Assembly (NCBI RefSeq): GCF_000759675.1
Contig: NZ_BAWM01000013.1
Coordinates: 93,005-157,004 of the forward strand
Direction of reading: 5' to 3'
Length of the DNA stretch: 64,000 bases
Source of the DNA: Neobacillus niacini
Lineage (GTDB): Bacteria; Bacillota; Bacilli; Bacillales; Cytobacillaceae
In this document: piece after piece, positions 9,042 to 17,570 of the stretch
How positions within the stretch are numbered: the stretch's first letter is position 1
Layout of the letters: every line of letters starts with the position of its first letter
Notes under the pieces: model-generated
Told to the model about the DNA's origin: nothing
Seen by the model: only the letters and a program-made list of their open reading frames with translations
The model's database searches: none
Program-made: the position numbers and the translations under genes

Positions 9042-10146
9042 AATCGTACGAAGTTTCCGTTCTAGAATGATTCTCTTATTTGGATTAAGCATGTTTTTAT
9101 CTGGTTCCATAACATATATAGTCTTTAAGGGACTTCAGTGGTTCTATCACACTTGGGTTCAATGGGGCAATCCGCTTGCTCAACTTCGGTTATTTATAAG
9201 CACTATTGGTGACATTAACTTCTTTTTACTGTTATTTATTCCGCTGTCAATCTTGTTTTTCTATTTACTCACTAAGCCCTATACTACGTATTTTAATGAG
9301 ATTTCAAGTGGAATTCACAATCTAGCGCGTGGAGACTTTAAACAGCAGGTTCATATCCGATCAAATGATGAATTTAGTTCTATTGCCCATGATATTAATC
9401 TTGCAAGTGAAAAATTGGAAGAAGCGGTTCAAAGAGGAGATTTTTCGGAAAGCAGTAAGGACCAGCTGGTTGTAAATTTGGCTCATGATTTGCGGACTCC
9501 TCTTACCTCCGTTATTGGCTATTTGGATTTAATCCTTAAGGATGAGAATTTAACGAAGGATCAAGCCAAACATTATCTTACCATTGCTTTTACAAAATCT
9601 CAGCGTTTAGAACGATTGATTGATGAACTATTTGAAATTACCAGAATGAATTACGGCATGTTACAAATAGAGAAAAAGCTTATTAATTTAAGTGACTTGC
9701 TTTTTCAATTAAAGGAAGAAATGTATCCAGTCTTTGAAAAAAATGATTTGATTGCTCGATTGAATATACTGCCATCTCTATCTATTTTAGGTGATGGAGA
9801 ACTGTTAGCACGTGTGTTTGAAAACCTGCTAACCAATGCAAACCGGTATGGGTTTGATGGTCAGTATGTCGATATTAACGGTTTTATTCATGAAGGGGAA
9901 GTAGTTGTTCAAGTCATAAATTATGGAGACAGCATTCCTCCGAATGAACTTCCGCACATTTTTGATATGTTTTATACTGGTGACAAAGCCCGGACACATC
10001 AAGAAGATAGTACAGGTCTAGGCTTATTCATCGCAAAGAATATTGTCGAGCAGCATAATGGTTCAATTACAGTTGAAAGTAGTTTAATTCATACCGTATT
10101 TGAAGTGCGTTTTCCTCAGGAAAACATGCCAATTGATCAAACTTAG
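9034..10146 (+). CDS. Sensor histidine kinase, VanS-like
   Basis: 370 residues. Two transmembrane helices lie at about residues 12-32 and 62-80, with a short (about 30-residue) extracytoplasmic loop. A HAMP domain follows (about 82-130), then HisKA with the phospho-acceptor His151 in NLAHDLRTPLTSVIGYL, then HATPase_c with N (ENLLTNANRYG), G1 (HIFDMFY) and G2 (GLGLFIAKNIVEQHNGSI) boxes. The short loop argues for membrane-embedded sensing, as in VanS-type kinases. Its partner is the overlapping response regulator. Confidence 0.88.
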   Translation: MGKIVRSFRSRMILLFGLSMFLSGSITYIVFKGLQWFYHTWVQWGNPLAQLRLFISTIGDINFFLLLFIPLSILFFYLLTKPYTTYFNEISSGIHNLARGDFKQQVHIRSNDEFSSIAHDINLASEKLEEAVQRGDFSESSKDQLVVNLAHDLRTPLTSVIGYLDLILKDENLTKDQAKHYLTIAFTKSQRLERLIDELFEITRMNYGMLQIEKKLINLSDLLFQLKEEMYPVFEKNDLIARLNILPSLSILGDGELLARVFENLLTNANRYGFDGQYVDINGFIHEGEVVVQVINYGDSIPPNELPHIFDMFYTGDKARTHQEDSTGLGLFIAKNIVEQHNGSITVESSLIHTVFEVRFPQENMPIDQT

Positions 10147-10241
10147 TGAAAAACTTAAGAAAAATTTAAACTTTACCCTACTTTTTATTTAAAAAGTATT
10201 TCCTATTCTATTACCAAGATAGAAATAGGAGGATACTGAAA

Positions 10242-11117
10242 ATGAAGAAGTGGGGATTTTTATTATTGGTTTTATTAAGTATAGGAATTACAGTTGTGAA
10301 TAGATTGCCGTTTTTTCAAAACAAAATAGAGATTAAACATTATGAGCCAGATTATAAATTAGATGAAAGCGGAACTTCTGAAAGTCACCAAATGGTAGAG
10401 ATAGCAGAAGAGCTGGTCTATCAGGGAAATTTACTTTTGGTCAATAATGATTATCCTGTTCACGCAGAGAGTATAAAATCAGATGTAGTGAATTTAATTA
10501 AGCACAGCGAATTAACAGAGGGATATGGTCTTTTAGATAGTGAAATTTATTTGTCAGAGGAAGTAGCGTATGAGTTTTCAGAGATGATAAGAGCTGCAGA
10601 AGCTGAAGGGGTTCGGTATTTCTCTATTAATAGTGGCTTTCGAGACTTTGACGAGCAAAATGTACTTTATCAACAAATGGGGTCTAGTTTAGCTTTGCCA
10701 GCCGGCCATAGTGAACACAATTTAGGTTTATCGCTGGATGTAGGATCGACTCAAATGAAAATGAGTAAAGCTCCTGAAGGTAAGTGGATAGAAAAAAATG
10801 CTTGGAAATACGGTTTTATTTTACGCTATCCAAAGGATAAAACGCATATTACGGGCATTCAATATGAACCATGGCATATCCGTTATGTAGGGTTGCCACA
10901 CAGTGCGATCATACAGGAAAAGAATTTGGCATTGGAAGAATATCTGGATTATCTGAGAGAAAAAAAGAACATATTAGCTAATGTTAATGGCGTAGAATAT
11001 ACTGTTACCTATTACCCTCTTTCTACTAGTAAGACCATAAATGTACCGGAGAATAACAAATATGAGATTTCAGGTAACAATGTGGATGGAGTTATTGTGA
11101 CTGAATACGAGTTTTAA
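10242..11117 (+). CDS. VanY-type D-alanyl-D-alanine carboxypeptidase (M15B)
   Basis: 291 residues with an N-terminal signal anchor (residues 5-22) and an AGGAGG SD. The M15B zinc motif is seen in SGFRDFDEQNVLYQQMG, GHSEHNLGLSLDVG (S-x-H-x-x-G-x-x-x-D) and EPWHIRYVG, which supply the zinc ligands and catalytic Glu. It removes the terminal D-Ala from muropeptide stems outside the membrane. The last 50 residues after the fold are a small beta-rich tail. It lies 95 bp after the kinase gene and is the likely target of the two-component pair. Confidence 0.88.
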   Translation: MKKWGFLLLVLLSIGITVVNRLPFFQNKIEIKHYEPDYKLDESGTSESHQMVEIAEELVYQGNLLLVNNDYPVHAESIKSDVVNLIKHSELTEGYGLLDSEIYLSEEVAYEFSEMIRAAEAEGVRYFSINSGFRDFDEQNVLYQQMGSSLALPAGHSEHNLGLSLDVGSTQMKMSKAPEGKWIEKNAWKYGFILRYPKDKTHITGIQYEPWHIRYVGLPHSAIIQEKNLALEEYLDYLREKKNILANVNGVEYTVTYYPLSTSKTINVPENNKYEISGNNVDGVIVTEYEF

Positions 11118-11191
11118 GAAGAGGTTAAATGAATTGAAAAACAAGTTGAAGGAGTTGCGGCGACGGCTCTTTTTGTCCGTAAACTATTAAC

Positions 11192-11315
11192 ATTATCCGA
11201 GATAAATCTACTTATCCGAGAGATATTTTTGCTATGTGAGAGTAAATTTGCTTATCCGAGAGTATTTTTAGTTATGTGAGAGTAAATTCAACATTCTCGG
11301 AGAGTGAATTTTTCC
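11192..11315. repeat. 20-bp-period degenerate tandem array
   Basis: About six units with a period of 19-21 bp, alternating TTATCCGAGAG and TTATGTGAGAG cores followed by TAAATTT-like sequence. Cores lie at about 11194, 11213, 11233, 11253, 11273 and 11294. The array fills most of the 316-bp gap between the carboxypeptidase and TerC genes. The rest of the gap is AT-rich and must carry the terC promoter. Confidence 0.75.
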
Positions 11316-11432
11316 ACCTATTTATTTTTACATTGGAAATTTTTATCATTGAAATAGTGCAAAATAGTATTAAACGAGTATAAACATAATTTATACTAAT
11401 ATCCATGATGTAATTATACATAGGGGGATAAA

Positions 11433-12173
11433 ATGGAACTATCTTTGTTATTAGAGTACGGCTGGGTTTTACTTATTTTAATTTTGTTAGAGGGCTTATT
11501 ATCTGCGGATAATGCTTTGGTGTTGGCCATTATGGCGAAGCATTTACCAGAAGATCAGCAGAAAAAGGCAATTAATATTGGGTTGTTATTAGCTTTTATC
11601 TTTAGGGTTGGTGCTATCTTTATTATTTCGTTTTTGTTTCATGTTTGGTGGATTCAAGCGATAGGGGCTGCGTATTTAATTTTCATCGCATTAAAACATT
11701 TGCTTAGAAAGGATCATGGCGGTAAAGAAAAAGAGGGAAAAAGCTACCGAGCTACTGTAGCTCAAATCGCATTAGCTGATATAGCCTTCGCTGTAGATTC
11801 AATTTTAGCTGCAGTCGCTCTTGTAATTGCATTGCCAGGTACGCCAATGCGCGAAATCGGAGGTATGGATGGTGCGCAATTTATTGTCATTTTATTAGGG
11901 GCTATTGCTGGATTAATCGTAATTCGGTTTGCAGCAGGATTCTTTGTTAAAATCCTGACACAACGCCCTAGTCTTGAAACAGCAGCGATGTTACTTGTTG
12001 GCTGGGTCGGGGTTAAGTTGTTAATGCACACTCTTGCCCATCCAGCTATACACATTATACCTCATGATTTTGTAGAAGGACCGATTTGGAACACCATCTT
12101 TTGGTCTGTTATGCTTCTTATTGCTTTAGGTGGCTGGTTCTTATCTGGGAAGAAAACAGAACAGTCTACTTAA
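11433..12173 (+). CDS. TerC-family membrane protein (putative manganese exporter)
   Basis: 246 residues; ATG with AGGGGGAT SD. Seven or so transmembrane helices carry the family's paired acidic motifs: LEGLLSADNALVLAIM near residues 19-34, and ALADIAFAVDSILAAVAL near residues 112-130. B. subtilis homologues (YceF, YkoY) export Mn2+ and support metalation of secreted proteins. A paralogue lies at 24143. I looked for the yybP-ykoY manganese riboswitch upstream and did not recognise one. A terminator follows. Confidence 0.88.
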   Translation: MELSLLLEYGWVLLILILLEGLLSADNALVLAIMAKHLPEDQQKKAINIGLLLAFIFRVGAIFIISFLFHVWWIQAIGAAYLIFIALKHLLRKDHGGKEKEGKSYRATVAQIALADIAFAVDSILAAVALVIALPGTPMREIGGMDGAQFIVILLGAIAGLIVIRFAAGFFVKILTQRPSLETAAMLLVGWVGVKLLMHTLAHPAIHIIPHDFVEGPIWNTIFWSVMLLIALGGWFLSGKKTEQST

Positions 12174-12190
12174 GTTACATCAATCACAAG

Positions 12191-12232
12191 AAAATGGCTT
12201 GGACGCATCCCAAGTCATTTTTTAATTTTTTT
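12191..12232 (+). terminator. Terminator after the first terC-like gene
   Basis: Imperfect stem AATGGCTTGG / CCAAGTCATT, then a long T-rich tract. Confidence 0.8.
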
Positions 12233-12254
12233 GAAGAAGGAAGGATGAATTAAT

Positions 12255-13067
12255 ATGAAATTTTCCTTTGATCATTTAGTTTGGTTCCACCATAAACCTG
12301 AAAATGCGATACAACCTCTTTCAGAAAAAGGAATCCATGTGTTGCAGGGTGGTCGTCATGAATCTTGGGGTACGTATAATTCACTCTCTTATTTTGATTT
12401 AAGTTATATAGAGTTTTTAGGGATTGAAGAGATATCAGTTGCTGAACAACACAATGAAAATCAATTAATTACCCAAATTGTTCAGCAGCTCGCTAAAGAA
12501 AATCGGGAAGGTCCTGCTAAAATAGCGATTCGAACCGATCAAATTGACGAATTAGCCATAAAGCTGAGACAAGAGGGTTTTACTATATATGGTCCACTTC
12601 CAGGACAACGTGTAACTGCAAGTGGGGAAGTGATAAGGTGGACACTTCTTTTCATCGAGGATCATCCTAATCAGCTATCGTACCCTTTTTTCATCCAATG
12701 GGAAAAAAATGATGAGGAAAGATTGTCTGCGTTTATGGAGCAAGGAATGTTGGAAAGGCATACTGCCAGAAATTCCAAATTTGAAAGTGTCGGGTTTGTT
12801 GTCCGGGATTTGGAAGAAACGGTAAATGCCTGGGGAAAGTTTTTAAATCTTACGCCCAGTGAAGAGTTCATGGATGAAGTCTTATGTGCTAGATGTCAAA
12901 AATTAAAATTGCCTGGTACCAATCTAATTTTCTGTACACCGCTTGGAAAAGGACCAGCAGAAAAGGTCTTAAATGAAAGAGGGGAAACACCTTTTTTAGT
13001 AAACTTGTCTGAAACTACCCAAAATAGCATTTTTGAAATGTTGAATGGCTATTGGAGCTTCCAATAA
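12255..13067 (+). CDS. VOC-superfamily (glyoxalase-like) protein
   Basis: 270 residues; ATG with GAAGGAAGGA SD. The start, FSFDHLVWFHHKPENAIQPLSEKGIHVLQGGRHE, is the typical opening of the glyoxalase-like (Glyoxalase_3 type) VOC fold, and residues about 165-260 look like a second beta-alpha-beta-beta-beta half (FESVGFVVRDLEETVNAWGKFL). The two half-domains could form one metal or ligand site. It is a single-gene unit. The substrate is unknown. Confidence 0.8.
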   Translation: MKFSFDHLVWFHHKPENAIQPLSEKGIHVLQGGRHESWGTYNSLSYFDLSYIEFLGIEEISVAEQHNENQLITQIVQQLAKENREGPAKIAIRTDQIDELAIKLRQEGFTIYGPLPGQRVTASGEVIRWTLLFIEDHPNQLSYPFFIQWEKNDEERLSAFMEQGMLERHTARNSKFESVGFVVRDLEETVNAWGKFLNLTPSEEFMDEVLCARCQKLKLPGTNLIFCTPLGKGPAEKVLNERGETPFLVNLSETTQNSIFEMLNGYWSFQ

Positions 13068-13159
13068 CTTTTTACCAATCAATTTAGATTGATGAGTTTC
13101 CAATTTAAAAAAAGGTTTTTTTGATAAAACTCTAATTTACTAAGATTGGGGAGAAACAT

Positions 13160-14014
13160 TTGGTAAATTCAAAATTAATTTTAGTAGAGGGATTGCCTGG
13201 TTCCGGAAAATCCACAACGGCAAAAATTACGAATGATATAGTAAGAGAGTGGAACGTGGATACAAAGTTGTATCTTGAGGGGAATGTTGAACACCCGGCC
13301 GATTATGAAGGAGGCTCTTTCTTCTCAAAAACTGAATTTGCTGAGCTGTTAGAACAGTTTAGTGAAGTGGAGCACATTTTATTAAAACATGCCATTGAAC
13401 GCTGTGATGGATTTGTGTTGTCCCAATATAAATTAAAAAAAGACCTTGAAGAAATAAAGATTCCAGATACTTTCTGGAAACAAATTTGGAATCATGATAT
13501 CTATGAGCTGCCACTCGAAAAGAACATTGAATTAATAACCGATAAATGGAAAAGGTTTGCTGAACAAGCAATGACAAGCGATCAAACTTTCATTTTCGAA
13601 TGCTGCTTTATACAAAACCCGGTAACAATTGGGATGATAAAATATGGCGCTTCTCAGGAAGTGGTCATGAGTTACGTAAAGCAATTGGCAGACATCATTG
13701 AACAGTTAAACCCTATTCTAATTTATGTTGATCAATATGATTTGTCCAGGTCCTTTACGAAGGCTGTTCAAGAAAGACCAAAAGAATGGTCCACTGGATT
13801 TATGGATTACTATAATAACCAAGGCTACGGAAAAATGCACGGTGCTCAAGGGATCGAAGGAACAATAGCTGTTTTAGAAGCAAGAAAACAACTAGAAACC
13901 TCCATTTTTAATGCATTAGATATAAAAAAGGTTAAAATTGATAATTCTCAGTTTGACATAGATTTTCACAAAAACCGAATCATGGAAGTATTCATGAATT
14001 TTGTAAAAATGTAA
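13160..14014 (+). CDS. P-loop NTPase / kinase-like protein
   Basis: 284 residues from the TTG at 13160 (GGGGAGAAA SD). A Walker A motif, LVEGLPGSGKSTTA, opens the protein, as in nucleoside and small-molecule kinases. A possible Walker B is ILIYVDQYDL near residue 195. The family resembles uncharacterised thymidylate-kinase-like P-loop proteins of Bacilli. No regulator or partner is adjacent. It probably phosphorylates a small molecule, but this is inference from the fold only. Confidence 0.75.
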   Translation: MVNSKLILVEGLPGSGKSTTAKITNDIVREWNVDTKLYLEGNVEHPADYEGGSFFSKTEFAELLEQFSEVEHILLKHAIERCDGFVLSQYKLKKDLEEIKIPDTFWKQIWNHDIYELPLEKNIELITDKWKRFAEQAMTSDQTFIFECCFIQNPVTIGMIKYGASQEVVMSYVKQLADIIEQLNPILIYVDQYDLSRSFTKAVQERPKEWSTGFMDYYNNQGYGKMHGAQGIEGTIAVLEARKQLETSIFNALDIKKVKIDNSQFDIDFHKNRIMEVFMNFVKM

Positions 14015-14026
14015 AACTTTTAATTG

Positions 14027-14057
14027 ATCAGGGTGCACTTTACCCCTGATTTTTTTC
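14027..14057 (+). terminator. Terminator after the P-loop gene
   Basis: Arms ATCAGGG and CCCCTGAT around an 8-9 base loop, then seven T residues. Confidence 0.8.
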
Positions 14058-14168
14058 AACGTTGAGAAATTATTTTGTGGAAATAATTAGCATGGTTTGT
14101 TACTCCAAATAAAAATATAATGAAGATGGGTGAAGGGACAGAAAGCCATTCGCTTAGAGGAGTAGGAT

Positions 14169-14306
14169 ATGTTTTCAAGCATGAGCAACAAAGTTTTAAT
14201 AGAAACATATAATAATGCAGTAAAGCTTAAACTAGACGTAGATTTTTTAAAACTGTTAGAGGAAGAAATAAATCGAAGAGGGATACAATCTGAAAAGGTA
14301 GAATGA
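14169..14306 (+). CDS. sda: Sda, sporulation histidine kinase inhibitor
   Basis: 45 residues; ATG at 14169 with GAGGAG six bases upstream. The core (KVLIETYNNAVKLKL, then DVDFLKLLEEEINRRG) matches the Sda helical hairpin of B. subtilis, where LLIESYFKATEMNL and FIELIENEIKRR occupy the same places. Sda binds the dimerisation domain of KinA (and KinB) and blocks phosphorelay entry when DNA replication is perturbed; in B. subtilis it is induced by DnaA. I saw only one weak DnaA-box-like match upstream (TGTGGAAAT near 14074). Identification rests on sequence pattern and size. Confidence 0.85.
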   Translation: MFSSMSNKVLIETYNNAVKLKLDVDFLKLLEEEINRRGIQSEKVE

Positions 14307-14634
14307 ATGGTATAAACCATCGCTCTATACTAAAGATTTCTTGTACCTTCTTCCAATCGTAATTAGGTTGTAATGTGATAAGATCAGCGAATGGCTTTTT
14401 GCTTTTCACTTCTATTATCAAGATTAAACGTCTATTAAATTTTCAAACTACTGATACTATTTAAAAAGCTAGGATAGCCTAGCTTTTTTTCTTTTGGTTA
14501 TTTGAATAAGCAATTATTTCCCCTTATATATCACTCAATAGTTTTGTATAATTCTATATAATGAGAATTAGTAAATAAAATGTAGTGGTCAGAGCAAATC
14601 TGAAAATATCCTTTTGTAAAATGGAGTGCTGGAA
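14307..14634. other. Intergenic region after sda with terminator
   Basis: About 330 bp. A strong terminator lies at 14463-14495 (arms AAAAGCTAGG / CCTAGCTTTT, then T-rich). A 13-bp sequence at 14386-14398 (AGCGAATGGCTTT) is the inverse complement of 14142-14154 just upstream of sda. No coding sequence recognised. Confidence 0.6.
14463..14495 (+). terminator. Terminator downstream of sda
   Basis: Stem AAAAGCTAGG / CCTAGCTTTT with a 4-base loop, followed by a T tract. Confidence 0.85.
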
Positions 14635-15123
14635 ATGATAATAATACGTAACGTAACGATAAAAGATTTATCTGATCTTGTAATCATTGAACATCTTTGT
14701 TTCCCAACAGAAGAAGCAGCAACTGAAGAGGCGTTTAAACAACGAATTCGACTTATACCGGATAGTTTTTTTGTTGCGGAAGAAGGTGGTGTCATAGTGG
14801 GTTTAGTCAATGGTCCAGTGATTGAAACGGAATTTATTACTGATGATTTATTCGAAGAGATTAAGGAAAATCCAGCATTCGGCGGTCATCAAACGGTTTT
14901 AGGGGTTGCAGTTACTCCACATTTCCAAACAAGAGGAGTGGCAACAGCGTTATTAGTACATCTTGAAAAAGAAGCAAGATTAAAAAAACGTGAAAGTATT
15001 ACACTAACTTGTAAAGAGGATTTAATCCGGTTTTATGAGAACTTAGGATATAAAAATAGAGGTGTTTCGAAATCGGAGCATGGTGGAGTAACTTGGTACA
15101 ACATGAGTAAAAAATTGCAATAA
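14635..15123 (+). CDS. GNAT-family N-acetyltransferase (AANAT-like)
   Basis: 162 residues from the ATG at 14635 (GGAG at 14623-14626); a GTG at 14626 overlaps the SD. The acetyl-CoA site is LGVAVTPHFQTRGVATALLVHLE (Q-T-R-G-V-A). The opening IRNVTIKDLSDLVIIEHLCFPTEEAA resembles the arylalkylamine N-acetyltransferase branch found in Bacilli. The C-terminal FYENLGYKNRG is motif B. Single gene followed by a terminator at about 15137-15175. Substrate unknown. Confidence 0.87.
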   Translation: MIIIRNVTIKDLSDLVIIEHLCFPTEEAATEEAFKQRIRLIPDSFFVAEEGGVIVGLVNGPVIETEFITDDLFEEIKENPAFGGHQTVLGVAVTPHFQTRGVATALLVHLEKEARLKKRESITLTCKEDLIRFYENLGYKNRGVSKSEHGGVTWYNMSKKLQ

Positions 15124-15136
15124 AGCAGTAAAGAAT

Positions 15137-15176
15137 AAAAAAGAACCTGAGCCCAAAAACTAAGGTTCTTTTTTAT
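15137..15176 (+). terminator. Terminator after the AANAT-like gene
   Basis: Stem AAAAAAGAACCT / AAGGTTCTTTTTT; the flanking A and T tracts could serve both strands. Confidence 0.8.
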
Positions 15177-15263
15177 ACAGTCGACATATTCAGCAAAAGG
15201 TTTAGGATATGGTAGAATGGGTATTAATTGGAAATCATTTGTAAAAGTAAGGGAGAGATATCC

Positions 15264-15686
15264 ATGTACGAATTAAAAACAAAAGAAACAGACAATAGTG
15301 TTATTGAGTTCATCGAACAGGTGGATAGCCCTAAAAAACGTGAGGACGCTTACAGATTATTGGATATCTTCACAGAGACCACTGGATTTGAAGCGCAAAT
15401 GTGGGGACCAAGTATTATTGGTTTTGGATCCTATCATTACAAATATGAATCAGGTCATGAAGGTGACGCGCCATTAGTTGGCTTTTCTCCGAGAAAAGCA
15501 AAAATCAGCTTGTATTTTGCACCAGGTGACACGAAGCGGGAAGAATTATTAAACCAGTTTGGAAAACACACCACAGGGAAAGCGTGTGTGTACATTAATA
15601 AAGTAGCAGATATTGATGTAGATGTTTTAAAAGCATTAATTAATGAATCTGTATCCTTTTTACAAGAAATGTATCCTGCAAAATAA
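15264..15686 (+). CDS. DUF1801 family protein
   Basis: 140 residues from the ATG at 15264 (GGGAGAGA SD). The pattern, with DSPKKREDAYRLLDIFTETTGFEAQMWGPSIIGFGSYHYKY then SPRKAKISLYF, is the DUF1801 (YdhG-like) fold found across bacteria. Molecular function is not established; distant relatives have been called iron-chaperone-like. Standard length and an independent unit. Confidence 0.85.
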   Translation: MYELKTKETDNSVIEFIEQVDSPKKREDAYRLLDIFTETTGFEAQMWGPSIIGFGSYHYKYESGHEGDAPLVGFSPRKAKISLYFAPGDTKREELLNQFGKHTTGKACVYINKVADIDVDVLKALINESVSFLQEMYPAK

Positions 15687-15693
15687 CGCCAGT

Positions 15694-15745
15694 GAGTCCC
15701 TTATATTTACAATCGATTTGATTGCGAATAAGGGACTCTATTTCA
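15694..15745 (+). terminator. Long-stem terminator after the DUF1801 gene
   Basis: Arms GAGTCCCTTAT and ATAAGGGACTC, 23 bases apart, with a small internal hairpin (CAATCGATTTGATTG), then TATTTCAATT. Confidence 0.7.
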
Positions 15746-15816
15746 ATTCTTGTAAGCTTGGATGGAGGATGAAATAAGAGTATGACCATACATACCGAAA
15801 TAAAGAATTATTGCTT

Positions 15817-15846
15817 GGAAACCATCCTCTTGTTTGGATGGTTCCA
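15817..15846 (-). terminator. Putative terminator of the RMD1-family gene
   Basis: Arms GGAAACCATCC / GGATGGTTCC; the T tract on the minus strand is weak. Confidence 0.5.
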
Positions 15847-15859
15847 TTTATTAACATGA

Positions 15860-16696
15860 TCAAGGAAGCAATCCGGCTATCCCTAATAGTGATAGAACAA
15901 TTTCAAAAAGAATTAGAATCACAATAATCCATTCAACGAATAGTCCGCGGATCGAGTGACTGATTGTCGAAAATCCATCCATGATGTTATAGAGTATTTC
16001 CGTTTTACTTTTCAAGATTTTATACCGATCATTCAACTCGAAAAACTCCAGCATCTTATCATAAAATTCACCTGCTGAACTGCTTGTCCAGGTGATATCA
16101 GGCTTATCAAGAATCATGATGTAAGCAAGAGTGTTATACTCGTGACGGATGATTTTTGCAGTCGTCCTTGCTAGTTCTTTATTGCCGATTCGCAGCTTGC
16201 CTTTCTCTAGTCGGTCAATCATCGTTTCAAGCTTATCGTTAATTTGTCCTAGCTGGTACTCCGTCTTTTCCAAAGCTACCGACTTTGCCAATACAGTAGA
16301 AATTAATTCAGGATAGTAACTCTCATATTCAGGAACAACAACATATTCGTCTGTTAACTCGATACTTTCGGTTTCTTTCATGTGTAGACTATAATCATCG
16401 CTGTATCTGTCTGCGTTTTTGACATCAATTTCCGGCTCGAAGGAGTGGAGGTAATTCAAAAAATCGGTTATCTCATTCGGAGTTGAGTGATTAATGAATA
16501 CAATGCTGCCGAAGGAAAAAACAAGTACCATTTGAGTCTCGTCGACTTTTTTGTATAGAATCGATTTTAAGATTTCACCTTTTAGAATTAACGGCTCTTC
16601 CCAGGTGAATTTCTTTGGTATCCCACAATGGACGGCGATTTTGTTTAAATCTATTTCATGGGTAATGGCAAAGGCTTTAAAGGTTAAATCTCTCAT
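15860..16696 (-). CDS. RMD1/DUF155-family protein
   Basis: 278 residues from the ATG at 16696; a longer frame from 16735 adds a basic stretch without an SD. The body matches the RMD1/YagE (DUF155) domain, with FGSIVFINHSTPNEITDFLNYLH near residue 65 and a helical SVALEKTEYQLGQINDKLETMIDRLEKGKL segment. The C-terminus has a hydrophobic segment, VEWIIVILILFEIVLSLLGIAG, that probably anchors it in the membrane. Yeast RMD1 and its relatives are mitochondrial organiser proteins; the bacterial role is unknown. Confidence 0.82.
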   Translation of the reverse strand: MRDLTFKAFAITHEIDLNKIAVHCGIPKKFTWEEPLILKGEILKSILYKKVDETQMVLVFSFGSIVFINHSTPNEITDFLNYLHSFEPEIDVKNADRYSDDYSLHMKETESIELTDEYVVVPEYESYYPELISTVLAKSVALEKTEYQLGQINDKLETMIDRLEKGKLRIGNKELARTTAKIIRHEYNTLAYIMILDKPDITWTSSSAGEFYDKMLEFFELNDRYKILKSKTEILYNIMDGFSTISHSIRGLFVEWIIVILILFEIVLSLLGIAGLLP

Positions 16697-16824
16697 ATTC
16701 ACCACTCTTTTCTTTTTTCTTAGTATATGAACCATGCAGTTAAATTAATGAAGGATATGTGAAAACAATAGAGAATAAATTAAGAGATACACGAATTAAA
16801 ATGAATTTGTAAGGAGAAATATTA

Positions 16825-17280
16825 ATGACTCATACGGAATTTGTTTACGTTATCTACATTGCGACTGCACCTGAAAAGCTTTGGGAAGCTTTGACAAGCA
16901 GCGAATACACAGAAAAATACTTCTTTGGCAGCAGTATTAAATCCGATTGGCAAGAAGGATCAGAAATCACTTATTCACGAAATGGACATGTAAGTGATTA
17001 TGGAAAAATAATAAAATGTGAACCGTTTCAAGAACTCTCATTTACATGGACTTATGTGGGAGATGGATGGGAGGGGAAGCAGCCATCGAAAGTTACGTTC
17101 CAATTGAAACCTTTGGATGCAACTGTAAAATTGACGTTAAGGCATGAAAACCTACAACCGGGTGATTTAGTGGATAAAGACGATACTTTTGAAGGTTTAA
17201 ACAATGGCTGGCCAGCGATTTTAAGCAATTTGAAAAGCCTTCTAGAAACCGGAAAAACTTTGCCTGCTGTTTCAATATAG
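16825..17280 (+). CDS. SRPBCC/AHSA1-domain protein
   Basis: 151 residues; ATG with AAGGAGAAA SD. It shows the START-like AHSA1 pattern: YIATAPEKLWEALTSSEYTEKYFFG at the start, SYTWTYVGD-like WTYVGDGWEG in the middle and GWPAILSNLKSLLETG at the end. The fold binds hydrophobic ligands or acts as an Hsp90-activator-like module; many Bacillus copies are uncharacterised. No ArsR-type regulator is adjacent, unlike in many AHSA1 loci. Confidence 0.87.
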   Translation: MTHTEFVYVIYIATAPEKLWEALTSSEYTEKYFFGSSIKSDWQEGSEITYSRNGHVSDYGKIIKCEPFQELSFTWTYVGDGWEGKQPSKVTFQLKPLDATVKLTLRHENLQPGDLVDKDDTFEGLNNGWPAILSNLKSLLETGKTLPAVSI

Positions 17281-17396
17281 AGATACTTAAAAGTTTGCAG
17301 AGAAACATCGCTTTTTTAAATAAAGTTTTTTCAATTGAAAACAAATGTAATACTTTCTCCTTATTGTTAAATAATAAGAAAAAAGGAGAGATGATT

Positions 17397-17531
17397 ATGG
17401 ACAATATAAAAGAATATATCGCAGCAGACTTATCGTCAAATTTAGTTAGTGAAATCAAATCACTGGAAGAAAAATTAAGCGAACAAGCGCATAAAGAAGT
17501 TGTTGTTATTGCATACGAAAAAGGCAATTAA
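17397..17531 (+). CDS. Small uncharacterised protein (44 aa)
   Basis: From the ATG at 17397, eight bases after AAAGGAGAG; the longer frame from 17295 is unlikely. The peptide is amphipathic and helical (IKEYIAADLSSNLVSEIKSLEEKLSEQ). It has a good SD and a perfect downstream terminator, so expression is likely. I do not recognise a family. Confidence 0.6.
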   Translation: MDNIKEYIAADLSSNLVSEIKSLEEKLSEQAHKEVVVIAYEKGN

Positions 17532-17537
17532 TAATTA

Positions 17538-17570
17538 AAAAAGAGCCGTTAAACAACGGCTCTAACTTTA
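17538..17570. terminator. Bidirectional terminator
   Basis: Stem AGAGCCGTT / AACGGCTCT with loop AAAC; A-run on the left and T-rich on the right serve both converging genes. Confidence 0.85.

Noticed and set aside
8346..11117. Vancomycin resistance operon
   Set aside because: No vanH, D-Ala-D-Lac ligase or vanX; only the regulator, kinase and carboxypeptidase type are present.
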